The notes: a model not told the origin generated them from the letters alone. A DNA stretch of 5,591 nucleotides from an uncultured Lachnospiraceae bacterium (GCA_947589175.1 CANPZR010000182.1:1-5591), one strand, 5' to 3'; positions 1 to 5,544 are shown, numbered from the stretch's first letter. Numbers and translations: made by a program.

Positions 1-206
1 TACAAAAAATTTTTTACAACGTATTATCACAATCGTGCAGGCTTTTCTGCGTCAGAATTCTTGGACTGACCGGCTAGAGACAGGCGCATTTTGGCTATTT
101 ATGGCCATTTTTCGTCCAATTTCCTTGGATTAATTTCCATAATATAAATTATGTGGATTTTTTTCTCACATCGTAATACAATATGCCATCGAGCTTATTG
201 TTTACA
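1..206. other. AT-rich stretch after the recombinase with no recognised gene
   Basis: No open frame with a ribosome binding site or recognisable product is present on either strand. Visible items are a 12-base A6T6 palindrome near the window edge (4-15), a TTGGAC/GTCCAA inverted pair (61-66 and 114-119) and the weak hairpin at 136-164. I see no tRNA, riboswitch or attachment site. In B. subtilis rpsB follows the sigD-swrB end of the fla/che operon, so a leader or promoter for such a gene could lie at or beyond the left edge; this is speculation. Confidence 0.5.
136..164 (+). terminator. Weak hairpin with T run, possible plus-strand terminator
   Basis: On the plus strand TCCATAAT (136-143) can pair with ATTA and TGGA (148-151, 154-157) around an ATAA loop, with a two-base bulge. 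Seven T residues follow (158-164). The stem is AT-rich and weak. It could end a gene entering from the left of the window on the plus strand. On the minus strand no T run follows the hairpin, so it is not an obvious terminator for the recombinase. Confidence 0.3.
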
Positions 207-1058
207 CTATATTTCCACCAGCAGATTCATCCCTTCCAATTGTTTTCGGTAGTGAGCGAAAGATTCTTTCAGATAGATCCTCGTGGTCTCAATGCTGCTG
301 TGTCCCAGCATCCCCGCCAGCTTTACGATGTCATGGTGCAGCCCGTAATACGTCCGGGCGAACAGATGGCGCAGGTTATGAGGAAACACCTTTTTCTCAT
401 CGACCCCCGCCTTGCCGCACAGGCCCTTCATCTGCCGCCATATGTATGACCGGTCCAGCGCGTTCCCTTTTTTCGTCTGGAATACAGGCCCGCTTTTTAT
501 CCCATGTTTATAGACATAGCAGAGCAGCCCCTTCTGCAGTTTTTTGGGGATAATAATCTTCCGTTCTTTTTTCTTGTTATAGACAAACGCCATGCCGTTT
601 CTCAGCGACTTTACGGTGATAAAGGCCAGCTCGCTCACCCGGATGCCCGTGGCGCAGATGGTCTGGATGATCAGCGCAAGCCGGGGATTTTTGTTCTCCA
701 TGGCCGCCTTTACCAGCCTTTTGTACTCCTCCCTGGTCAGCTCCTCATTTTCCGACGCGAAAATATCCTTCTGGCGATGATACAAATTTACTTTCAGATC
801 GTACCATTCCGTAAACGCAAAGAACTGGTTGGCCGCCGTGAGAAAGGAATTGATGCTGTTGGTCGTGTACGCGCCGCTGTTCTTCAGCTCCTCTTTGTAC
901 CGGATCACCAGCGCCTTGTCCAGGCTCCGCCCCGCCGCGTACTCCTTCAGCTTCTCCACGTCACATATGTATTTTGTTATAGTATTTTCGCTTTTTTCCT
1001 GCTCGTAGAGATAGATTCGGTATTTTTCCATCAATTCCTTTGTGATTTTTCGTTTCAT
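207..1058 (-). CDS. Tyrosine site-specific recombinase, XerC/XerD-like integrase family
   Basis: From the preferred start the protein has 283 residues, a normal length for a compact Xer-type recombinase. An N-terminal SAM-like core-binding domain spans about residues 5-85 (MEKYRIYLYEQEKSENTITKY). The C-terminal catalytic domain has the full set of active residues. Numbered from the preferred start they are Arg140 (ATGIRVSEL), Lys164 in the basic hairpin (KKKERKIIIP), His227 and Arg230 (HNLRH), His253 (LGHSS) and nucleophile Tyr262 (TTRIYL). The spacing from Arg to Tyr is identical to that of E. coli XerD, so the enzyme should be active. It would cut and rejoin DNA at paired inverted half-sites through a 3'-phosphotyrosine link. 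It lies downstream of the flagellar terminator with its own promoter. No excisionase, relaxase or phage gene is adjacent in the window. It could be the chromosomal dimer-resolution enzyme, a phase-variation recombinase or an element remnant; the sequence alone does not decide. Confidence 0.92.
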   Translation of the reverse strand: MKRKITKELMEKYRIYLYEQEKSENTITKYICDVEKLKEYAAGRSLDKALVIRYKEELKNSGAYTTNSINSFLTAANQFFAFTEWYDLKVNLYHRQKDIFASENEELTREEYKRLVKAAMENKNPRLALIIQTICATGIRVSELAFITVKSLRNGMAFVYNKKKERKIIIPKKLQKGLLCYVYKHGIKSGPVFQTKKGNALDRSYIWRQMKGLCGKAGVDEKKVFPHNLRHLFARTYYGLHHDIVKLAGMLGHSSIETTRIYLKESFAHYRKQLEGMNLLVEI

Positions 1059-1069
1059 ATTGTGATAAT

Positions 1070-1074
1070 CCTCC
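1070..1074 (-). promoter_or_regulatory. Ribosome binding site deciding the recombinase start
   Basis: GGAGG on the minus strand is followed after 11 bases by ATG at 1056-1058. The open frame reaches an earlier ATG at 1115, but that codon lies inside the proposed -10 box and has no Shine-Dalgarno sequence. The ATG at 1076 overlaps the GGAGG itself. The spacing is slightly long but there is no better alternative. Confidence 0.75.
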
Positions 1075-1113
1075 ATTTCCGGGCGAATAATACCCGCCCC
1101 TAAATTCCCTTCC

Positions 1114-1143
1114 ATTGTAATATTACATTACAATACAAGTCAA
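1114..1143 (-). promoter_or_regulatory. Candidate promoter of the recombinase gene
   Basis: On the minus strand TTGACT (1138-1143) is followed after 18 bases by TACAAT (1114-1119), a good vegetative-type -35/-10 pair. Transcription would begin near 1105-1108, giving a leader of about 50 bases that contains the ribosome binding site. The promoter lies downstream of the flagellar terminator, which implies separate transcription. The match was made by eye. Confidence 0.6.
1116..1134. promoter_or_regulatory. Dyad operator-like site overlapping the promoter, copy 1
   Basis: The plus strand reads TGTAATATTACATTACAAT. Extended one base on either side, the inverted arms are ATTGTAAT and ATTACAAT around ATTAC. 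It covers the spacer and -10 box of the proposed recombinase promoter, the classic placement for a repressor or autoregulator. A related copy lies at 1150-1168. Confidence 0.6.
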
Positions 1144-1149
1144 TTTTCC

Positions 1150-1168
1150 TGCAATATTTCATTGCAAT
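1150..1168. promoter_or_regulatory. Upstream dyad operator-like site, copy 2
   Basis: The plus strand reads TGCAATATTTCATTGCAAT, with inverted arms TGCAAT and ATTGCA around a 5-base centre. It matches the dyad at 1116-1134 at 16 of 19 bases. It lies 34 bases from that copy, upstream of the proposed -35 box of the recombinase promoter. It may bind the recombinase itself or a repressor. Confidence 0.6.
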
Positions 1169-1186
1169 TACACCCGCGCATGCAAC

Positions 1187-1225
1187 AAAAAAAATCCGCC
1201 CAGCTTTTTTGCCAAACGGATTTTT
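1187..1225 (-). terminator. Rho-independent terminator at the end of the flagellar operon
   Basis: On the minus strand AAAAATCCG (1217-1225) pairs perfectly with CGGATTTTT (1190-1198). The inner segments TTTGGC and GCTGGG can continue the stem through two G-C and four G-U pairs around an AAAAAA loop. An eight-T run (1187-1194) overlaps and follows the descending arm. It lies about 85 bases after the stop of the 199-residue gene. On the plus strand only a five-T run follows the stem, so bidirectional use is possible but weaker. Confidence 0.85.
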
Positions 1226-1308
1226 ATATTAAATATTCGTACCAATTAAATATGCTATTTCTATTCTCAAAAGGTGTGGATTATTGCTTTCTTTTTTGCT
1301 TCTTCCCC

Positions 1309-1908
1309 TCACTTCTTCCTTGTTATGATTTTCGTGATCTCCGCAAAGGACGCCCCTTCGGGAATATCGTAAGTACCGGCCCGTACATTTTCCGACTCGC
1401 CGTGATCTTCCAGGTACTCGTCAAATGCCTTATCGTCGTCTATAATCCCGGCTTCCTTCATTTCCCGGGCCACAGAGCTGGACAGAAGTCCGCTGCGAAC
1501 CGTAAAGCGGTTTTTTTTAGTGGCAGACTGCCCCGTTTTGATACCGGTCACCCCGGCGCCGCTGGCAGTTGGCTTTTTCGTCTTGACAGGCGGTTTTGCT
1601 GTCGGCTTATCCGTCGGAGTCGCCGCGGGTTCTGATGGAGCTGCGGCCGATGAGGTCTCCCCCGCTCCCTCTCCCGTCGCATCGGGTTCCGCTGACGGCG
1701 TGTCCACGGCAGACGGCGTCGCGGACAGGCTGGGCGGCAGCGTAATCTGCGCCGGTTCTATGGTTCCCTCGGGAAAGACCATTCCCAGCTTCTTTGCTTC
1801 TTCCACTACGTCTACCTTAGAATCGCTCGCCCGGTAGGAAATACAGAGAATCAGCGCTGTGAGAACAATCCCCACTCCCAGTCCCCTCAAAAAATATTGA
1901 AATTTCAT
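1309..1908 (-). CDS. Membrane-anchored protein with MltG/YceG-type LysM-like module but no transglycosylase domain
   Basis: The protein has 199 residues. An N-terminal membrane anchor lies at about 6-24, with Lys2 and Arg8 before it, so the rest should face outside the cell. A short segment VVEEAKKLGMVFPEGT (34-49) follows, then a Pro/Ala/Ser/Thr-rich stalk (about 55-130). The C-terminal domain (about 134-197) contains SSSVAREMKEAGIIDDDKAFDEYL, NVRAGTYDIPEG and SFAEITKIIT. This matches the small LysM-like N-terminal module of the endolytic transglycosylase MltG (YceG), including the R-A-G-T-Y turn. Full MltG is about 330-380 residues and carries a catalytic glutamate domain after this module; here the protein simply ends. 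It would therefore be expected to bind or sense peptidoglycan rather than cut it. The start overlaps the preceding stop (ATGA) with GGAGG 9 bases upstream. A terminator follows, so this is the last gene of the flagellar unit. Automatic annotation may wrongly call it MltG. Confidence 0.82.
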   Translation of the reverse strand: MKFQYFLRGLGVGIVLTALILCISYRASDSKVDVVEEAKKLGMVFPEGTIEPAQITLPPSLSATPSAVDTPSAEPDATGEGAGETSSAAAPSEPAATPTDKPTAKPPVKTKKPTASGAGVTGIKTGQSATKKNRFTVRSGLLSSSVAREMKEAGIIDDDKAFDEYLEDHGESENVRAGTYDIPEGASFAEITKIITRKK

Positions 1909-2696
1909 CGGCCTTTCCCTCCATACAGAGCAATCACCAGCTTAACCTCCCCCTGCCCCATGTTAAGCGCTTTCGAGATTTCCAGAACGGATTTCCCCTC
2001 TCTGTACATCTTCTGGATCTGTAAGTTGGCGCTTCCCGATACGTGGACTTCCTTTTCCTCTGAAGCTTCCCTGACAGCCTGCGTTCTGACCGGCGCCGCA
2101 TTTCCCTTTTGGACTGGGGCAGCAGATGTGGCTGGTACGGAAGAATTTCCTGCAGCCGGGACGCTGCGGGGCGCACTGCCCGCTTCCGCCGTCTTTTTCG
2201 CAGTGCGGCTCACTGCGGTGCGTCCTGAGACGGCGCCCTTTGGCCGCTCCGAACTGACGCCTTTGCCTGTTTCCTTCTGCTCTGCCGGTTCTGTCTGCGC
2301 CATCGGCTCCGGCATCGCTGGAATCACTGGAATCGGCTCCGCCATAAGGCGCTTCATGTCTTTTTCTTTTTCATTCAGGAGATTATACATAAAGACAACC
2401 TCCTGATGATTCGCCTCCATCTTTTCAAGAAGCTGTCTTGAAAATTCATCCATTGCCATAATTTTCTCGTTGCAGATCCGGCTCATCTGATCCTCGGTCT
2501 GATCCACCAGCTCCATCTGGTTTTCCTCAATCAGCGTTTTCACCCGCTCGCGGATCATCTCTTCTTCTTTCTCCGTCCAGACAGCCGCTGACACTCCCTC
2601 TTCGTCATGCTCCTCCTGGGAGCGGCCCGCCACAAAGTAACTGAGGCACAGACAGGCAAAACCTATAATAATCAACACAATCTCTATGGCTGTCAT
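1905..2696 (-). CDS. Single-pass membrane protein with C-terminal helix-turn-helix, DUF6115/SwrB-like
   Basis: The protein has 263 residues in four visible parts. A transmembrane helix lies at about residues 4-22 (IEIVLIIIGFACLCLSYFVAG). A long charged coiled coil runs from about 40 to 118. A low-complexity Pro/Ala/Ser/Thr-rich linker covers about 120-215. A C-terminal helix-turn-helix-like segment at about 224-258 reads LQIQKMYREGKSVLEISKAL then NMGQGEVKLVIALY. Arg25 just after the helix and no basic residue before it suggest the C-terminus is cytoplasmic, which fits a helix-turn-helix. The architecture and position match the DUF6115 proteins of Clostridia. They also resemble B. subtilis SwrB, a membrane protein encoded right after sigD that activates the flagellar type III export apparatus. 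Orthology to SwrB is inference. The start ATG has AAAGGTG about 9 bases upstream. The stop overlaps the next start as ATGA, so the two proteins are translationally coupled. Confidence 0.85.
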   Translation of the reverse strand: MTAIEIVLIIIGFACLCLSYFVAGRSQEEHDEEGVSAAVWTEKEEEMIRERVKTLIEENQMELVDQTEDQMSRICNEKIMAMDEFSRQLLEKMEANHQEVVFMYNLLNEKEKDMKRLMAEPIPVIPAMPEPMAQTEPAEQKETGKGVSSERPKGAVSGRTAVSRTAKKTAEAGSAPRSVPAAGNSSVPATSAAPVQKGNAAPVRTQAVREASEEKEVHVSGSANLQIQKMYREGKSVLEISKALNMGQGEVKLVIALYGGKGR

Positions 2697-2710
2697 TTTC
2701 TACTCACCTT

Positions 2711-3010
2711 TCATATGGTTATATCAAAACTGCTGTTTGACCGGGGCGCTACCGGCGCCTCTTTCTGGGGCTTCTTTCTCTTTTTTCCACGGCTCTGGGC
2801 GCCTCTGCCGCCGGAGCCCTCAGAATCATAATCCTCGGTCTCGCTCTTTTGGGCTTCCACGGCCTGTCTCGCGTCGTGCTCCACCTTCTGCTGGAACTGG
2901 ACGGCCGGCTGATTGGCCGCGTTTTCCTGGACGCTTGTCTCCCGGCCCTGTATATCCGCCGCCTCCGCGGTTCGGGGCAGCATGGTCATCATATCGATGG
3001 AATTAATCAT
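2711..3010 (-). CDS. Uncharacterised 99-residue hydrophilic protein of the flagellar operon tail
   Basis: I do not recognise a named family. The protein starts MINSIDMMTMLPRT, has a Gln/Glu/Ala-rich probably helical middle (about residues 15-55), then an acidic patch (SETEDYDSEG). It continues into a Gly/Arg/Lys-rich basic stretch with GKKRKKPQK and ends exactly with SSFDITI. There is no signal peptide, membrane segment or cysteine. The layout suggests a largely disordered adaptor with short conserved ends. I recall similar small Lachnospiraceae proteins, found beside fapA, with an N-terminal I-x-x-x-x-x-LPRT-like motif and a C-terminal FDIxI, but have no search to confirm it. The gene follows fapA after a 135-base gap and its stop lies 14 bases before the next start, so it is probably translated from the same operon. 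Coding is supported by the well-placed ribosome binding site and tight packing with its downstream neighbour. Function unknown. Confidence 0.75.
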   Translation of the reverse strand: MINSIDMMTMLPRTAEAADIQGRETSVQENAANQPAVQFQQKVEHDARQAVEAQKSETEDYDSEGSGGRGAQSRGKKRKKPQKEAPVAPRSNSSFDITI

Positions 3011-3018
3011 ATCCCTCA

Positions 3019-3026
3019 CTCCTTTT
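3019..3026 (-). promoter_or_regulatory. Ribosome binding site fixing the start of the 99-residue gene
   Basis: The minus strand reads AAAAGGAG, then 8 bases, then ATG at 3008-3010. The reading frame stays open upstream to a TTG at 3064, but that codon has no Shine-Dalgarno sequence. Its 18-residue extension is encoded by the AT-rich repeat region, so the ATG at 3010 is preferred. Confidence 0.8.
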
Positions 3027-3058
3027 ACAAACCCATGCTTTTTTAAGCACTGCTCCTC

Positions 3059-3135
3059 ATACAAGTTCTTGTTTTCTTAAGCACATGTTCACAACAAAAT
3101 CATTACTATACAAGTCCATTTTTAAACACATGTTC
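3059..3135. repeat. Pair of imperfect direct repeats in the fapA downstream gap
   Basis: On the plus strand, 3108-3135 and 3059-3090 both begin ATACAAGT and end TTAA[A/G]CACATGTTC. They are separated by 17 bases, and the second-listed copy carries about four extra central bases. A shorter third relative, TTTTTTAAGCAC followed by TGCTC, lies at 3039-3055. They sit in the 135-base AT-rich gap between fapA and the next gene, where no terminator with a T run is evident. Within 3059-3090, ACAAG TT CTTGT is a small palindrome. The repeats could be protein-binding sites, RNA processing signals or simply local duplication; the sequence does not decide between these. Confidence 0.6.
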
Positions 3136-3145
3136 TCGTCAAAAC

Positions 3146-4741
3146 TTACGCGCCTTCTGTGCGGACGTCTGCTCCCTCCCGCACAAAACGGCACTTCGCC
3201 TGCTTCTCCTTGATCCTCTTTGTGGCTTCCTTCACTATGACCGTGACGCCGGAATACACGGAGTTGTCCACCTTGATGCAGGATTTCTTGTTCATCTCGA
3301 TCCGCTCTAGGAGTATCTCCTTCCGGTCCCGGAGAGTGCGCAGCTTCTTAGCCAGCTTCGGCTTGTTCACCACGGCGCCCTTGATGTACTCCATCTGCTC
3401 CGGCATGACCTCCTGGCCCATGCTGACCATCTTTTTTACGTTTTCCGCCACTTTATCCATCTTCTCTATATTTTTCTCAATGTCAGAAATTTCTTCTTTC
3501 AGGGAATTTACCTCGATAATCATTTCCTTGTCGGAGTAGACCTCGATCTCGGTCTTGGCTCCCATAGTGGAACCCAGCGTCGTGGCGTGCACCGTCCCGT
3601 ATGTCCGAAGAGAGCCTCCGTTGATCAGGCCCTTGCGGCCCAGAACCTCCACGCCCTCCACGCACTCTACCTCGCTGTGCAGGATTGCGTCCGCCCGGAG
3701 CATTCCCTTGCAGGAAACCTTGCAGTTCTCGAGGAATTTGGCCGTGATATTTCCGGCCGCCTTCAGCACGCCCTTATCCATCCCCTGCATGCCGCGCTTC
3801 AGCACGATATTTCCCCCGGAAATCAGGGTGGCTCCTTCCACCACGCCGTTGACTACGATGTCGCCGTCCGCCTCGATCTTAAATCCCGTGTTGACATTTC
3901 CGGTCACATGCACAGTTCCTTTGTATATGATATCTCCCGTAGATGAGTCCACATTGGCCGGAACCTCGTAAATATTGGAGACCATGACCATGTCGTCCAC
4001 CAAGGTAACATGTCCCGACACATCGGAATAAATGTGGCATTTATCCTCGGAAATCTTAATATTCCTTCCGTAACGGAGATGGAGCTGCTTCACCTTGCGT
4101 GCCGCCATGGTCTTTCCAAGAACCGAGATACCGGTCCGTCCCCGATCCGCTGGTTTCAGGCTCGCTAACTTATCTCCCTTATTGACGGTCTTAATATTCC
4201 CCAGCTGGTGGAAATCCACACTGCCGTCTTCATTCAGCTTGGGCTTTGCCGTCGCGTTTACATCAAAAAAATAGCGAATTTTGGCGTCATGTCCATGTAT
4301 CGGCATCGTGGCCTCCGCTATAATATAATCCCTGCAGTATTCATGATGTGCTAAAAAATGCTCAATGGCTTTTTTCTTGATTCCATGACGGATTCCGGCC
4401 ATTCTCAGATCGCTCACCACATCATCCACCGTCTCCATGAGAGAGCCTCCTGTAGTCGGCGGATAAAAACGCGCCAGAGCCCGCTCTCCATTGGGCGTGA
4501 CGGACACGATCACCCGCTCCCGCTCCGGCAGAATCTCCTCATTCAGAAGCTTATGGGGAAGCCCGAATCCCTCATTTTTCATGTACTGATCCAGGGCGAC
4601 CTTGTCGAACTCCGGGAATGAAATGGCGTCTAAGTACCGCATGACCTCGTCCACATCAAACATTTCCCCATCATCTTCCGGCAGATGCACCTTCAGCCAC
4701 ATACAGCCCTCATCCTGCACAACTTCAAAATATCCGTTCAA
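3146..4741 (-). CDS. fapA: FapA / DUF342 family flagellar-associated protein
   Basis: This 531-residue cytoplasmic protein belongs to the DUF342/FapA family. Residues 1-80 are a variable N-terminal segment. Residues about 80-250 form the FapA N-domain, with the landmarks FFDVNATAKP (158-167), VDFHQLGNIKTVNKGDKLA (175-193) and TGISVLGKT (203-211). Residues about 265-400 look like a right-handed beta-helix of short Gly/Ile/Val-rich rungs (GDIIYKGTVHVTGNV, GDIVVNGVVEGATLISGGNI), reminiscent of bactofilins. Residues about 410-485 are a charged coiled coil (SLKEEISDIEKNIEKMDK), followed by a C-terminal cap. In Vibrio vulnificus, FapA is needed for flagellation and responds to the glucose phosphotransferase system; the Gram-positive role is little studied. 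There is no signal peptide or membrane segment. It lies 22 bases after the sigma-factor gene and almost certainly shares its transcript. A TTG start is used, preceded by an unusually strong Shine-Dalgarno sequence. The family assignment is firm; the precise function is not known. Confidence 0.9.
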   Translation of the reverse strand: MNGYFEVVQDEGCMWLKVHLPEDDGEMFDVDEVMRYLDAISFPEFDKVALDQYMKNEGFGLPHKLLNEEILPERERVIVSVTPNGERALARFYPPTTGGSLMETVDDVVSDLRMAGIRHGIKKKAIEHFLAHHEYCRDYIIAEATMPIHGHDAKIRYFFDVNATAKPKLNEDGSVDFHQLGNIKTVNKGDKLASLKPADRGRTGISVLGKTMAARKVKQLHLRYGRNIKISEDKCHIYSDVSGHVTLVDDMVMVSNIYEVPANVDSSTGDIIYKGTVHVTGNVNTGFKIEADGDIVVNGVVEGATLISGGNIVLKRGMQGMDKGVLKAAGNITAKFLENCKVSCKGMLRADAILHSEVECVEGVEVLGRKGLINGGSLRTYGTVHATTLGSTMGAKTEIEVYSDKEMIIEVNSLKEEISDIEKNIEKMDKVAENVKKMVSMGQEVMPEQMEYIKGAVVNKPKLAKKLRTLRDRKEILLERIEMNKKSCIKVDNSVYSGVTVIVKEATKRIKEKQAKCRFVREGADVRTEGA

Positions 4742-4749
4742 TGTCTTTG

Positions 4750-4758
4750 CCTCCTCCC
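4750..4758 (-). promoter_or_regulatory. Strong ribosome binding site deciding the TTG start of fapA
   Basis: The minus strand reads GGGAGGAGG, then 8 bases, then TTG AAC GGA TAT. No ATG lies at a suitable distance, so translation of fapA most likely begins at the TTG at 4739-4741. The near-perfect anti-16S complementarity would compensate for the weak start codon. Confidence 0.75.
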
Positions 4759-4763
4759 GATGC

Positions 4764-5528
4764 CTAAAATAAGTTCAGCAAATCCACCGAATCCCCCAGA
4801 TGCGCCTTGATTTTCTGCAGTCCTCTGGTGTGAAGCTGCGACACGCGGGATTCCGATACGCCAAGGATCTGGCTGATCTCCTTCAGTGTTAATTCCTCAT
4901 AATAATAAAAAGTAATGACCTTCTGCTCGTTCTCCGTCAGCTTCTTTAAGGCCTCTACTAGCATCTCCTTGAGCTCCTGCTTCTGGATGGCGTTCTCCGG
5001 CTGCTGGTACTTGCTTCCCAGCGTCTCGATCCGGCCCTCGCCCCCCTGCTCCAGATAGTCGTCTAAGGAGACCATATTGGTAAACTCAGCCTCAGCCTTC
5101 CACCCCTCATATTCATCCAGCGTAATGCCCAATTCCTGAGCGATTTCCGCGCTGGTAGCCGGCCGTCCCCGGTCTGCCTCCAGCTTGGCCGCAGCCGCAT
5201 CCATGCGCTTCTGCTTCTGTCTGAGAGTTCGTGGTATCCAGTCCATCTTTCGGATCTGATCCAGAATAGCGCCCCGGATGCGCAGGCTGGCATAGGTCTC
5301 GAACTTTACATTTTTCCCCACGTCATATTTGTCAATGGCGTCAATCAGTCCGAAAATCCCGTAGCCTACCAGATCGTCATACTCAACGGTGTACCCCAAA
5401 TACATGCTGAGACGCCCCGCAACCAGGTTTACCACGTTGACATACTCTAATATCAGCTGTTCCCTGAGCTGCGGAGACCTTGTCTTCATATATTGTTCCC
5501 ATAATTTATTTCTCTCTGCTTCTTTCAT
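4764..5528 (-). CDS. fliA: RNA polymerase sigma factor, FliA/SigD/WhiG (sigma-28) family
   Basis: This 254-residue alternative sigma factor directs RNA polymerase to late flagellar, chemotaxis and often autolysin promoters, and its length is typical of FliA/SigD. Region 2 spans about residues 21-97. It holds the core-binding/-10 segment DDLVGYGIFGLIDAIDKYD (51-69) and FETYASLRIRGAILDQIR (76-93), followed by the family signature DWIPR (96-100). Region 3 includes the GRPATSAEIAQELGIT segment (121-136). Region 4, the -35-binding helix-turn-helix, covers about 190-242, with the recognition helix around VSESRVSQLHTRGLQKI. Region 1.1 is absent, as expected for the family. The ATG start is preceded by a GGGAGAGG Shine-Dalgarno sequence 8 bases away. 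The next gene, fapA, starts 22 bases after the stop, so the two are probably cotranscribed. In B. subtilis the equivalent gene is sigD, at the end of the fla/che operon. No anti-sigma gene (flgM) is in the window. The identification is firm; the symbol could equally be sigD. Confidence 0.95.
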   Translation of the reverse strand: MKEAERNKLWEQYMKTRSPQLREQLILEYVNVVNLVAGRLSMYLGYTVEYDDLVGYGIFGLIDAIDKYDVGKNVKFETYASLRIRGAILDQIRKMDWIPRTLRQKQKRMDAAAAKLEADRGRPATSAEIAQELGITLDEYEGWKAEAEFTNMVSLDDYLEQGGEGRIETLGSKYQQPENAIQKQELKEMLVEALKKLTENEQKVITFYYYEELTLKEISQILGVSESRVSQLHTRGLQKIKAHLGDSVDLLNLF

Positions 5529-5544
5529 CCGCTAGTCCTCTCCC

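Noticed and set aside
23..1069. An exact 11-base inverted pair, ATTATCACAAT at 23-33 and ATTGTGATAAT at 1059-1069, flanking the recombinase gene like an invertible segment.
   Set aside because: Similarity stops sharply at both ends, the right copy sits between the ribosome binding site and start codon, and one 11-base match between AT-rich kilobase-scale regions is expected fairly often by chance.
504..1103. Long plus-strand open frame opposite the recombinase gene.
   Set aside because: It is a shadow of the minus-strand gene, with no ribosome binding site and no recognisable domain; the minus-strand product has a complete catalytic site.
1059..1115. Extension of the recombinase to the ATG at 1115, adding 19 residues.
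   Set aside because: That ATG lies inside the proposed -10 box, has no Shine-Dalgarno sequence, and the extra residues do not resemble recombinase N-termini.
1228..1253. Short direct repeat ATTAAATAT at 1228-1236 and 1245-1253.
   Set aside because: It lies in very AT-rich sequence just upstream of the terminator and is readily explained by composition.
1897..2406. Plus-strand open frame of 169 codons opposite the membrane helix-turn-helix gene.
   Set aside because: Its Ala/Thr/Gly-rich translation mirrors the low-complexity linker of the real gene on the other strand, and it has no plausible start signal.
3011..3064. Extension of the 99-residue protein to a TTG at 3064.
   Set aside because: There is no ribosome binding site before the TTG, whereas the ATG at 3010 has AAAAGGAG at ideal spacing.
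1133..3123. Motif ATACAAGTC[A/C]ATTTT shared by the recombinase promoter region (1133-1147) and the fapA downstream gap (3108-3122).
   Set aside because: A 14 of 15 match somewhere in a window this size is about what chance gives by rough estimate, and the second site lacks a matching -10 box at 18 bases.
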